Source: Clostridiales bacterium
GTDB taxonomy: Bacteria; Bacillota; Clostridia; Christensenellales; Borkfalkiaceae
DNA length: 18,480 nt
NCBI GenBank assembly: GCA_015069525.1
Contig: SVIK01000016.1
Location: 1 to 18,480 of the forward strand
Direction: 5' to 3'
Part shown: positions 7,853 through 15,099 of the stretch, piece after piece
How positions within the stretch are numbered: the first letter of the stretch is position 1
How the letters are laid out: the number at the start of each line of letters is the position of its first letter
The notes under the pieces: model-generated
The model's input: only the letters and a program-made list of their open reading frames with translations
Database searches by the model: none
What the model was told of the DNA's origin: nothing
Made by a program: the position numbers and the translations under genes

Positions 7853-7929
7853 CCGATTTTATGCATTTATTTTAATAAAATAATGAATATTTTATGAATA
7901 TATTGCATAAATGTATAAAACTATGAATA
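7808..7929. promoter_or_regulatory. Operator-like cluster upstream of argG (possible ArgR sites)
   Basis: On the plus strand TGAATA occurs at 7884, 7895 and 7924, with TGCATA at 7904 and 7808. The reverse form TTTATGCA is at 7833 and 7858. Two TGAATA sites are exactly 11 bp apart, one helical turn. A 17-nt palindrome TTATTTTA-A-TAAAATAA sits at 7867-7883. ArgR/AhrC boxes are AT-rich and built from TGAAT/ATTCA halves, so ArgR is the natural candidate. No site is a perfect 18-bp ARG box, so the regulator's identity is inferred. Confidence 0.5.
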
Positions 7930-7934
7930 AAGTG

Positions 7935-10337
7935 CTATTTTTGCATAAGCGCATACGTTTTTTCTGCGTAGCGTACCGTTTCCATGCCGTCTTTTGCGTA
8001 GGCGTCCGCGCCGATTGTATCCGCGTATTCTTTATTCAGCACCGCGCCACCGACGACGATTTTGCACCAAGGGGTTTTTTCTTTGAGTAGCTTCACCGTT
8101 TCTTCCATGGAAGGGAGCGTCGTGGTCATCAACGCAGACAAGCCCACCAAAGGCGCGTGATGCTTTTCCACTTCTTCCACGATTTTTTGCGGGGGCACGT
8201 CCCGTCCCAAATCAATGGTATCAAAGCCGTAATTTTCAAGCAAGGTTTTCACGATATTTTTGCCGATATCGTGGATATCGCCGTGCACCGTCGCGATGAC
8301 GAATTTGCATTTCTTTTCTTGTTTTTCGCCCTTGCTTATAAGATGTAAACGGATTTTTTCAAACGCCGATTTCGCCGCCTCCGCACTCATCAAAAGCTGG
8401 GGCAAATACGCGCGTTTCTCCTCGTACGCTTTTCCCACGAAATCAAGCGCGGGCACGATATCTCCGTTGACGATATCGAGGGCGGATTTTTCTTCCAACG
8501 CCTGCATGCAAGCGTTTTGCGAAGCTTCCTTTCTCCCCTCTGCAATCGCGGTAAACAGCGCCGAGCCCTCTACCTTTTCCGTTTTCGTTTGCACGGGCGT
8601 AGCTACCGAGGTTATCGTAGGCAACACCTCGCTTGCAAAGCGAATATATTCCCCGCACCCCTCGTCCTTGCCTTGCAACGCGCAAAAGCTTTTGTACGTT
8701 TTTTGCATTTCCAAAGAGGCAGGATTGATAATCGCTCCCGAAAGTCCGTTTTGAAGAGCGCACGCAAAAAACGTTGCGTTAATCGTTTCCCTCGACGGCA
8801 ACCCAAACGACACGTTGGATACCCCAAGCGTAGTATGCACGCCCAGCTTTTCCGTACAATAGCGGAGCGCGTTGAGCGTCGTTTGCCCCGCGTTTTTATC
8901 GGTTGCCACCGACGTCGTCAGCGTATCGATAAAGATATCCTTTTTCGCTATCCCGTATTTTTCCGCTTCGCGTATAATCTTTTGCGCAATCGCCACTCTA
9001 CCTTCCCACGTATCGGGAATTCCGTTTTCGTCTAACGTAAGCGCCACTACCGCGCCTCCGTATTTTTTCACGAGCGGTAATACGCTTTCCATGCTTTCTT
9101 TCTTGCCGTTGACGGAATTGATAAGCGGTTTGCCGTTATACACTCTAAGGGCGCTTTCCAAGGCGGAAAGGGAAGACGTATCGATTTGTAAGGGCAAATC
9201 GACAACCGCTTGAATACTCTCCACGTATTCTTTCAGCGTTTCTTTTTCGTCGATACCAGGGAGCCCGACGTTGACGTCCAAAATATGCGCGCCGTTGTCC
9301 TTTTGCGCAATCGCTTCGTTTAAAGCGTAATCCTTATCCCCGTCCAAAAGCGCTTGCTTGAACTTCTTTTTGCCCGTGGGGTTAATTCTCTCCCCGATAA
9401 TCAGCGGTTTATCAAATACGACCGCGTGCGTGTACGAGGACACCCAAGTAATTCCCTTGTCTACAATCGGTTGCAAGTGGACGTCTTTCGTCGCTTCCAC
9501 TACCCTTTGAATATATTCGGGCGTCGTCCCGCAACATCCGCCAAGCGCACGCACACCCATTCGCGCGAACGCGCGCGCGTAAGAAGCGAATTCCTCCACC
9601 GAGCAATCGTACACCGTTTTCTCCCCTTCTACACGGGGCAACCCCGCGTTGGGTTTTACGATAACGGGCAACGAGGATACGGCAAGCAATCTTTCCACAA
9701 TCGGCTTTACTTGCTTCGGCCCTAACGAGCAGTTCACCCCGATAGCGTCTACGCCCAAGCCTTCCAGCATCGCCACCATCGCTTCGGGCGAAGCCCCCGT
9801 CATCAGCTTTTCATCGCTTCCGTAGGCGCAGGACACAAGCACGGGCAAATCGCAGTTTTCTTTCACCGCAAGCACCCCTGCTTTCGTTTCATAGCTGTCG
9901 CCCATCGTTTCAATAAAGATACAATCCGCGCCGTACTTTGCGCCTAATCGCACCGTTTTAGCAAACGTTTCCACCGCCTTCTCAAAGGCAAAATCGCCGT
10001 ACGGCTTCAACAATTTCCCAAGCGGACCGATATCGAGCGCCACCCATTGTTTATCTCTATCCGTCATCGCCTTGCGCACGTTCGCAATCGCGGAGGATAT
10101 GATTTCTTCCAATTCCTCGTCGGAAAACTTTAACGAGTTCGCCCCGAACGTATTGGCGCAAACGATATTGCTCCCCGCGTTAAAATACGCGCGGTGAATC
10201 CGTACGAGCTCGTCCGCGTGCGTAAGATTCCAACGTTCGGGAAGCTCGCCAAGGGGCAAGCCCGCCTCTTGCAAAAGGGTACCCGTTCCGCCGTCCAAGT
10301 ACACGGTATTTCGTTGTAAGTATTCTCTAACGTCCAT
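7935..10337 (-). CDS. metH: Cobalamin-dependent methionine synthase without reactivation domain
   Basis: Transfers methyl from 5-methyltetrahydrofolate via cobalamin to homocysteine. The product is 800 residues in three parts. The homocysteine-binding barrel is at 1-290, with zinc ligands Cys203 in VNCSLGP and Cys268-Cys269 in GGCCGTTP. The pterin-binding barrel is at about 310-570 (GERINPTG, then LDVNVG and IDT). The cobalamin cap and Rossmann domain occupy 590-800, with D687-x-H689-xx-G692 supplying the lower cobalt ligand. The C-terminal SAM-binding reactivation domain of the 1,200-residue enzyme is absent and is supplied by the gene upstream, as in Thermotoga (TM0268/TM0269). The ATG at 10337 is preceded by AAAGG; an in-frame ATG at 10391 would only translate the hairpin array. 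No terminator is visible before the arg promoter. Confidence 0.95.
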   Translation of the reverse strand: MDVREYLQRNTVYLDGGTGTLLQEAGLPLGELPERWNLTHADELVRIHRAYFNAGSNIVCANTFGANSLKFSDEELEEIISSAIANVRKAMTDRDKQWVALDIGPLGKLLKPYGDFAFEKAVETFAKTVRLGAKYGADCIFIETMGDSYETKAGVLAVKENCDLPVLVSCAYGSDEKLMTGASPEAMVAMLEGLGVDAIGVNCSLGPKQVKPIVERLLAVSSLPVIVKPNAGLPRVEGEKTVYDCSVEEFASYARAFARMGVRALGGCCGTTPEYIQRVVEATKDVHLQPIVDKGITWVSSYTHAVVFDKPLIIGERINPTGKKKFKQALLDGDKDYALNEAIAQKDNGAHILDVNVGLPGIDEKETLKEYVESIQAVVDLPLQIDTSSLSALESALRVYNGKPLINSVNGKKESMESVLPLVKKYGGAVVALTLDENGIPDTWEGRVAIAQKIIREAEKYGIAKKDIFIDTLTTSVATDKNAGQTTLNALRYCTEKLGVHTTLGVSNVSFGLPSRETINATFFACALQNGLSGAIINPASLEMQKTYKSFCALQGKDEGCGEYIRFASEVLPTITSVATPVQTKTEKVEGSALFTAIAEGRKEASQNACMQALEEKSALDIVNGDIVPALDFVGKAYEEKRAYLPQLLMSAEAAKSAFEKIRLHLISKGEKQEKKCKFVIATVHGDIHDIGKNIVKTLLENYGFDTIDLGRDVPPQKIVEEVEKHHAPLVGLSALMTTTLPSMEETVKLLKEKTPWCKIVVGGAVLNKEYADTIGADAYAKDGMETVRYAEKTYALMQK

Positions 10338-10352
10338 ACTATACCTTTTGTA

Positions 10353-10606
10353 GTGAAGTTTTGACTTTGTCAAAGTGAAGTTGCTTCGCAATGAAGTTTT
10401 GGTTTTACCAAAATGAAGTTGCTTCGTAGTGAAGTTTTGGCTTTGCCGAAGTGAAGTTGCAACCTTTGGTTGCAGTTATTGTATTTATTTATATTTGCCT
10501 TTACTTTTTGTCCGTTTACGGACAAAAAACTTCACTTTTCGTCTTGCGAAAAACTTCACTTGTCATTAGACAAACTTCTCTTTTACGCTTGGCGTAAAAA
10601 CTTCAC
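10353..10606. repeat. Inverted array of about ten mini-hairpins sharing a GTGAAG spacer
   Basis: On the plus strand the left half has six copies of GTGAAG/ATGAAG (10353, 10375, 10391, 10413, 10429, 10451). Each is followed by a short hairpin with its own stem, such as TTTGAC/GTCAAA, TTTTGGT/ACCAAAA and TGCAACC/GGTTGCA, all with 3-nt loops. After an AT-rich centre (10476-10504) the right half has four hairpins, including the 10-bp TTTTTGTCCG/CGGACAAAAA and the 8-bp TTTTACGC/GCGTAAAA, each followed by CTTCAC or CTTCTC (10530, 10554, 10575, 10601). Spacers are constant and stems vary. It lies between two met operon genes and its last unit supplies the stop codon of the upstream gene. Confidence 0.8.
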
Positions 10607-11256
10607 TTTTTGTATTGACAGTCTTTTTTATCGCAAGCCTTACAGCCGTACGCCGTAGCGCAAACCTTTTCCCCTATCGGGATAATCGCCGTCACCGATT
10701 TGCTCGGCGACATCAACAGCGAATCGTTCAACGTCAGTCCTATTGCCTTTTGCGGAGCCAACAACGCAAAGATATCCTTTTGTTTTTCCAAAGGGAAATC
10801 GCCGTAGCCCGCACTAAACCGCGCGCCCGCGTAATACCCTTTTTCCTTGCACGCTTTTTGTATCTCTTCGCAAAACGCGTCGCAAAGGCTTTCTATCCGT
10901 TCCGCCCCAATCGCTTGCAAGAACAGCGCTTTCGTCACGGAAACGTTTTCTTCTTTCAAAATCAGCCTGTCTATCTCCAAGCCCACCGTTCCCGCAAAAA
11001 CAATCGCGTACTTTGCCCCGCGCAACCTTTGCGCAATAAGCGTTCCGCAATTCTTCCACTTTTTTTCAAGCGTTTCCGCTTCCACCGCCACGAAACAAAC
11101 GCGATAGGAAAACGCGTTTTTGCTCTCTTGTATGCACTCGCTTAACACCGCTTGTATTTGCGGAGAAATCTCCCCAAGGTACCCTGCATAGCGCAAAATC
11201 TCCCTTTCGTCAAACGGAGCAGGCGGGTACGTTTTTACGAAAACCTTATTCAGCAT
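10603..11256 (-). CDS. Methionine synthase reactivation-domain protein (stand-alone)
   Basis: A 217-residue protein matching the AdoMet-binding reactivation domain normally fused to MetH. It would reductively remethylate cob(II)alamin in the split enzyme. The key segment is RFSAGYGDFPLEKQ (about residues 146-159), followed by IGLTLNDSLLMSPSKSVTAI, the family's AdoMet-binding pattern. The C-terminus has a cysteine cluster GCKACDKKDC, common in clostridial stand-alone forms; its role is unknown to me. The start overlaps the end of metF by 11 nt and has GGGG 5 nt upstream, so the two are coupled. The stop codon TGA (10605-10603) falls inside the last GTGAAG unit of the hairpin array. Confidence 0.88.
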   Translation of the reverse strand: MLNKVFVKTYPPAPFDEREILRYAGYLGEISPQIQAVLSECIQESKNAFSYRVCFVAVEAETLEKKWKNCGTLIAQRLRGAKYAIVFAGTVGLEIDRLILKEENVSVTKALFLQAIGAERIESLCDAFCEEIQKACKEKGYYAGARFSAGYGDFPLEKQKDIFALLAPQKAIGLTLNDSLLMSPSKSVTAIIPIGEKVCATAYGCKACDKKDCQYKK

Positions 11257-12133
11257 TTTTCCCCAATATGTCCGAAAGATTTTTTTGAATTTTCTCCGCC
11301 ACGTCCGGCTTATTCATCGAATACACGTGCACGTTGTAAATGCCGTTGGCGTACAAATCGATAATTTGGTCGGTAGCGTACGCAATCCCCGCTTGCTTCA
11401 TCGCCGAAGGGTCACCCCCGAATTTATCGACGAGCGATTTAAAGCGTTGAGGCATAAACGAACCGGAAAGCTTTATTGCCCTTTCCACCTGCTTTGCATT
11501 GGTAATGGGCATAATCCCTGCAATCACGGGTACGGTAATCCCCGCTTGGCGGATTTTATATAAGAAATTATACAAAAGATTATTATCGAAAAACATCTGC
11601 GTCGTAAGGAAATCGCACCCTGCGTCCACTTTCTCTTTCAAATACGCAATATCCTCTTTTTGCGTAGCGCTTTCAGGGTGTACCTCGGGATAACACGCGC
11701 CCCCAATACAAAAATCCCCACCGCTCTTTTTGATTTCTGCAATCAAATCAATCGCATGGCGGTAATCCCATTGCGAACGGTCTTCCCCAAGCTTTTCTTG
11801 CGGAATATCTCCACGGAGCGCCATAATGTTTTGCACGCCCGCCTCTTTGATATCTTCAATCCTTTCCCGCACCGTCTCCTTCGTCGAGGACACGCACGTC
11901 AAGTGCGCCAAGGAGGGCACGCCGAATTCCGCCTTGATATTTTTTGCAATTTCCAAGGTATACTTACTCGTTCCACCACCCGCGCCGTAGGTCACGCTCA
12001 TAAACGCAGGCTTCAACCTTGCAATCTCCTCCGTCGCCGTCTTTACGCTGTCGTAATTATCGTCCGTCTTCGGGGGGAACACCTCAAAGGAAAGCGAATA
12101 TTTATTCTGCTTAAAAAGTTCGGTAAGTTTCAT
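11246..12133 (-). CDS. metF: 5,10-Methylenetetrahydrofolate reductase
   Basis: FAD enzyme that makes 5-methyltetrahydrofolate, the methyl donor for MetH two genes downstream. The product is 295 residues, the size of bacterial MetF. SFEVFPPK at residues 15-22 carries the conserved glutamate E17; VTYGAGGG at 48-55 and the ALRGD segment near residue 110 are flavin and substrate contacts. The ATG at 12133 has AGGGG upstream. It heads the met operon and has its own promoter, divergent from trmO. No SAM riboswitch or T-box fits in the leader of about 49 nt. Whether it pairs with a MetV/ferredoxin subunit cannot be seen here. Confidence 0.95.
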   Translation of the reverse strand: MKLTELFKQNKYSLSFEVFPPKTDDNYDSVKTATEEIARLKPAFMSVTYGAGGGTSKYTLEIAKNIKAEFGVPSLAHLTCVSSTKETVRERIEDIKEAGVQNIMALRGDIPQEKLGEDRSQWDYRHAIDLIAEIKKSGGDFCIGGACYPEVHPESATQKEDIAYLKEKVDAGCDFLTTQMFFDNNLLYNFLYKIRQAGITVPVIAGIMPITNAKQVERAIKLSGSFMPQRFKSLVDKFGGDPSAMKQAGIAYATDQIIDLYANGIYNVHVYSMNKPDVAEKIQKNLSDILGKNAE

Positions 12134-12188
12134 GATTTTCCCCTACTGTGAAAAAAGAATTATTATAATAAAATTATAATACTCTTTC

Positions 12189-12217
12189 ATTATACTACTC
12201 TTTCCGCCTTTTTTCAA
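12189..12217 (-). promoter_or_regulatory. Promoter of the metF operon
   Basis: Minus strand -35 TTGAAA (12217-12212), 17-bp spacer, -10 TATAAT (12194-12189). The predicted start is about 12182. The leader contains two copies of the self-complementary ATTATAAT separated by 3 nt, just after the start, which could be an operator or simply AT-rich sequence. Confidence 0.8.
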
Positions 12218-12253
12218 GGATTTTAACGCCGTTATTCTTTCTTTTTTACCCAC

Positions 12254-12282
12254 TTGACAAAAAAATAGCAAGGAATTATAAT
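12254..12282 (+). promoter_or_regulatory. Consensus promoter of trmO, predicting a leaderless mRNA
   Basis: A perfect TTGACA (12254-12259), 17-bp spacer and perfect TATAAT (12277-12282). The ATG is only 7 nt later at 12290, so transcription should begin at or next to the start codon. An AAGGA at 12270 is inside the promoter spacer and would not be in the RNA. Confidence 0.85.
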
Positions 12283-12289
12283 ATTGACT

Positions 12290-12979
12290 ATGGAAAAACA
12301 AACGATTACCCCCGTTGCGCATATCCGCAACGACTTCAAAGAAAAATTCGGCATACCCCGCCAAAGTGGCAGAGCCCCCTCTCTACTTTCCCGTATCGTC
12401 TTTAAAAAGGCGTACCAAAACGAGGACGCCTTGCGAGGAATAGAGGGGTTTTCCCACCTTTGGCTCTTATTCTCTTTTTCCCAAACTCCTGAAAAAGAGT
12501 TCTCCCCCACCGTCCGTCCACCTAGGCTTGGAGGCAACGAACGGGTAGGCGTTTTTGCCAGCCGTTCCCCCTTCCGCCCCAACAAAATCGGGCTTTCTTG
12601 CGTGAAACTTATCCGCGTAGAAAAGACGGAAAAGGAGGGATGCGTTTTAATCGTATCAGGGGCAGATTTATTGGACGGCACGCCCATTTTCGATATCAAA
12701 CCGTATCTACCTTTCACCGATTGCATTGAAAACGCCGTCGGCGGATACGCCTCCTTGCACGAAAACGATAAATTGCAAGTGTGTTTCCCCGCCCCGCTTT
12801 TGGAGCAAATCTCCCGCGAAAAACAAGACGGCCTTATCGAGTGCCTCGCCGACGACCCCCGTCCCTCCTATCAAGAAGAGGGCAGAACGTACGGCATGCG
12901 GTACGGCGATTGGGAAATTAAATTCACCGTCAACAAACGAACGTTAACCGTTTTACAAATAGAAAATCAAAACGCTTGA
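12290..12979 (+). CDS. trmO: tRNA (N6-threonylcarbamoyladenosine-37) N6-methyltransferase TrmO
   Basis: SAM-dependent methylation of t6A37 in tRNA-Thr, improving ACY decoding (formerly TsaA/YaeB). The product is 229 residues; the E. coli protein is about 235. It has GIPRQSGRAPSL at residues 21-32, GFSHLWLLF, then the signature RPPRLGGN and SRSPFRPNKIGLS, and LLDGTPIFDIKPYLPF. The C-terminal segment DPRPSY followed by YGMRYGDWEI completes the two-domain TrmO layout. Start at the ATG 12290; a TTG at 12284 is in frame but lies upstream of the predicted transcription start. No ribosome site is available, which suggests leaderless translation. The TGA stop lies within the ktrB promoter. Confidence 0.93.
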   Translation: MEKQTITPVAHIRNDFKEKFGIPRQSGRAPSLLSRIVFKKAYQNEDALRGIEGFSHLWLLFSFSQTPEKEFSPTVRPPRLGGNERVGVFASRSPFRPNKIGLSCVKLIRVEKTEKEGCVLIVSGADLLDGTPIFDIKPYLPFTDCIENAVGGYASLHENDKLQVCFPAPLLEQISREKQDGLIECLADDPRPSYQEEGRTYGMRYGDWEIKFTVNKRTLTVLQIENQNA

Positions 12980-13004
12980 CAAAAACTTCACTAAATTCTA
13001 TACT
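12976..13004 (+). promoter_or_regulatory. Promoter of ktrBA, predicting a leaderless mRNA
   Basis: TTGACA (12976-12981) overlaps the trmO stop codon; a 17-bp spacer and TATACT (12999-13004) follow. The ktrB ATG is 7 nt further on at 13012, the same spacing as at trmO. No ribosome site can fit between. The spacer contains AAAAACTTCACT, a 12-mer also present three times in the hairpin array. Confidence 0.82.
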
Positions 13005-13011
13005 AAATACT

Positions 13012-14379
13012 ATGAAGCGCTATCGAAAACTTAAATTAACAATATGGCAATATCTTTCATTGGGATATTTGCTCGTCATCCTTATCGGCACGCTTTTCTT
13101 GTGCTTACCCTTTTCTACGAAAGCAGGCGAAGACACAAGCTTTATAAACGCGCTATTTACCGCCACTTCCGCAACGTGTGTGACCGGACTCGTCCCCTAC
13201 GATACAAATACGCATTGGACAATATTTGGGCAAACCGTAATTCTGCTCCTTATTCAAATCGGTGGATTAGGATTTATGACTTTCGTCACACTCGTTCTCC
13301 GCCTCATCCGCAAGCGTATAGGCATGCAACAAAAGAAAGTCCTTATGATTTCAGCCGGCGAAGAGCGCCCTAACGAATTAAAAAGATTGTTTAAGCGACT
13401 GCTTCTTGGCACTTTTATTTTCGAAGCCCTCGGCGCGACGCTTCTATCCATTCGTTTCATTAAGGATTTTGGAACGGGGAAGGGCATTTATTATTCGGTT
13501 TTCCACGCCGTATCCGCATTTTGTAATGCTGGCTTCGATTTGATGGGCGGAGCTTTTGGAAGCGAAACTTTCGTTTCCCTTACGCATTACGCATTAGACC
13601 CACTCGTTTCGTTAACGATTGCCTTTTTAATTATTATCGGTGGATTAGGTTTTTGCGTATGGGACGACGTTATATCCTCTAAGGGCAAATGGAAACGTTA
13701 TAATCTACACACAAAAATCGTTTTGTTTTGCACGGCGATTTTACTGCTCGTTTCCACAATCCTGTTCCTTTTCTTTGAAAGAAATAATGCAGATTATACG
13801 TCCTACACCTTCGGCGAACGCATTCTCGTTTCTTTTTTCAATGCAACCACTCCAAGAACTGCGGGCTTTAATACGGTAGATTTAACGCACCTTTCCGATG
13901 GTAGTTATCTACTTTCCCTCATGCTAATGTTTATCGGTGGCAGTCCCGCCTCCACAGCGGGGGGAGTAAAAGTCACCACGTTTTTCGTTATTATCGTAGG
14001 CATGATTGCCGTATTTAGGAATAAACGAGATATCGAAATCGGCAGGCGTCGTATTCACGGAAATTTACTTCGACAATCTATGGCGATATTCGTTTCCTGT
14101 CTATTCATCGTTTTAACCGCAACGCTTATTATTTGCTGTATAGAAGAAAACAACGCACTAGCCACTTTCCAAGCCGTCCTTTTTGAGACGGTATCCGCAA
14201 TGGGGACCGTCGGCTTGTCTTTATCCCTCACCCCCACCCTGTCCGCCGTTTCAAAAATTATCATTATCTTATTGATGTACGCCGGACGCGTAGGCATATT
14301 AACAATTGCACTTACTTTTAGCGAAAAAAAGGATTCCGCAGAAATTAAAAAACCTATTGAAAACATATTCGTTGGATAA
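13012..14379 (+). CDS. ktrB: Potassium uptake channel subunit KtrB/TrkH
   Basis: Membrane channel of the Trk/Ktr family. The product is 455 residues, KtrB-sized and hydrophobic throughout, with the expected repeated M-P-M pattern. The four selectivity-filter segments are visible: CVTGL at 56-60, CNAGF at 171-175, RTAGF at 282-286 and GTVGL at 398-402. The third repeat is followed by GGSPASTAGGVKVTT, the gating-loop region. The ATG at 13012 gives the expected short basic N-terminus (MKRYRKLKLT). A TTG at 12976 is in frame but lies in the promoter's -35 box. It is followed after 12 nt by ktrA. Sodium coupling is known for Ktr systems but cannot be read from the sequence. Confidence 0.93.
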   Translation: MKRYRKLKLTIWQYLSLGYLLVILIGTLFLCLPFSTKAGEDTSFINALFTATSATCVTGLVPYDTNTHWTIFGQTVILLLIQIGGLGFMTFVTLVLRLIRKRIGMQQKKVLMISAGEERPNELKRLFKRLLLGTFIFEALGATLLSIRFIKDFGTGKGIYYSVFHAVSAFCNAGFDLMGGAFGSETFVSLTHYALDPLVSLTIAFLIIIGGLGFCVWDDVISSKGKWKRYNLHTKIVLFCTAILLLVSTILFLFFERNNADYTSYTFGERILVSFFNATTPRTAGFNTVDLTHLSDGSYLLSLMLMFIGGSPASTAGGVKVTTFFVIIVGMIAVFRNKRDIEIGRRRIHGNLLRQSMAIFVSCLFIVLTATLIICCIEENNALATFQAVLFETVSAMGTVGLSLSLTPTLSAVSKIIIILLMYAGRVGILTIALTFSEKKDSAEIKKPIENIFVG

Positions 14380-14391
14380 AAAGGAGAATTT

Positions 14392-15039
14392 ATGAAATCA
14401 ATATTACTTATCGGCATGGGAAAATTCGGACAAACGCTCGGTGAAAAGCTGTTAAATATCGGCGACGAAGTAATGATTGTGGATAAAAACGAAGAAAAAA
14501 TCAACCGTCTTGCTTCTAAATACACCGAAGCGGTTATTGCAAATTGCATGAATGAAGAGAACTTAAAAAAATTGGATATCCCCTCTTTCGACGTTTGCGT
14601 CGTCGCTATCGGCGAAGACTTTCAATCCTCTTTGGAAATTACGTCCCTTTTAAAAGACCTCGGCGCGAAATGGGTTGTATCCAAAGCGACCACGGAAATC
14701 CAACGCAAATTCCTGTTAAAAAACGGCGCAGACGAAGTCGTCTATCCCGACAGAGATTTAGCGGAAAAACTTGCCGTGACGCTCAATTCCACAAAATTCT
14801 TTGATTATATCGAGCTCAACGACGAATACTCCATTTGCGAGATTGCCGTACCGACGCATTGGGCAGGGAAAACGATAGTTGACGTTAATCCAAGAAAAAA
14901 ATACGGCATGAATATTCTCACAATCAAGAAAGGCGATATCGTCGTAGCAAATATGGACGCCAATTACGTTTTTGAATCAGGCGACCATATGCTCGTTTTT
15001 GGAAACACGGAAAAAATCTTAAAATTTACAAACAAATAA
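14392..15039 (+). CDS. ktrA: Potassium uptake regulatory subunit KtrA/TrkA
   Basis: Cytoplasmic RCK protein that forms a ring under KtrB and gates it in response to nucleotides. The product is 215 residues, one RCK unit, as in KtrA. The Rossmann motif GMGKFG is at residues 8-13, with VDKN at the end of the second strand. An RCK_C part occupies about residues 135-215; in the family this can bind c-di-AMP. The ribosome site AAGGAG is 7 nt before the ATG, in contrast to the leaderless ktrB. A strong terminator follows 12 nt after the stop. Confidence 0.94.
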   Translation: MKSILLIGMGKFGQTLGEKLLNIGDEVMIVDKNEEKINRLASKYTEAVIANCMNEENLKKLDIPSFDVCVVAIGEDFQSSLEITSLLKDLGAKWVVSKATTEIQRKFLLKNGADEVVYPDRDLAEKLAVTLNSTKFFDYIELNDEYSICEIAVPTHWAGKTIVDVNPRKKYGMNILTIKKGDIVVANMDANYVFESGDHMLVFGNTEKILKFTNK

Positions 15040-15051
15040 TTTTAAAAAATC

Positions 15052-15086
15052 GTAGCCGTTCGGTCAATCCGAACGGCTACTTTTTT
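15052..15086. terminator. Bidirectional terminator between ktrA and degV
   Basis: A perfect 12-bp stem GTAGCCGTTCGG/CCGAACGGCTAC with loop TCAAT, then TTTTTT on the plus strand. An A-run before the stem gives a T-run on the minus strand, so it can end both converging transcripts. Confidence 0.95.
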
Positions 15087-15099
15087 GTTTATTCATCCG

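Noticed and set aside
10338..10391. An upstream in-frame ATG extending metH by 18 residues.
   Set aside because: The extension only translates the hairpin array. The ATG at 10337 has its own ribosome site and gives the family N-terminus.
10353..10606. Possible CRISPR array.
   Set aside because: Repeat and spacer lengths are far too short, the variable parts are self-complementary, and the repeat direction flips in the middle.
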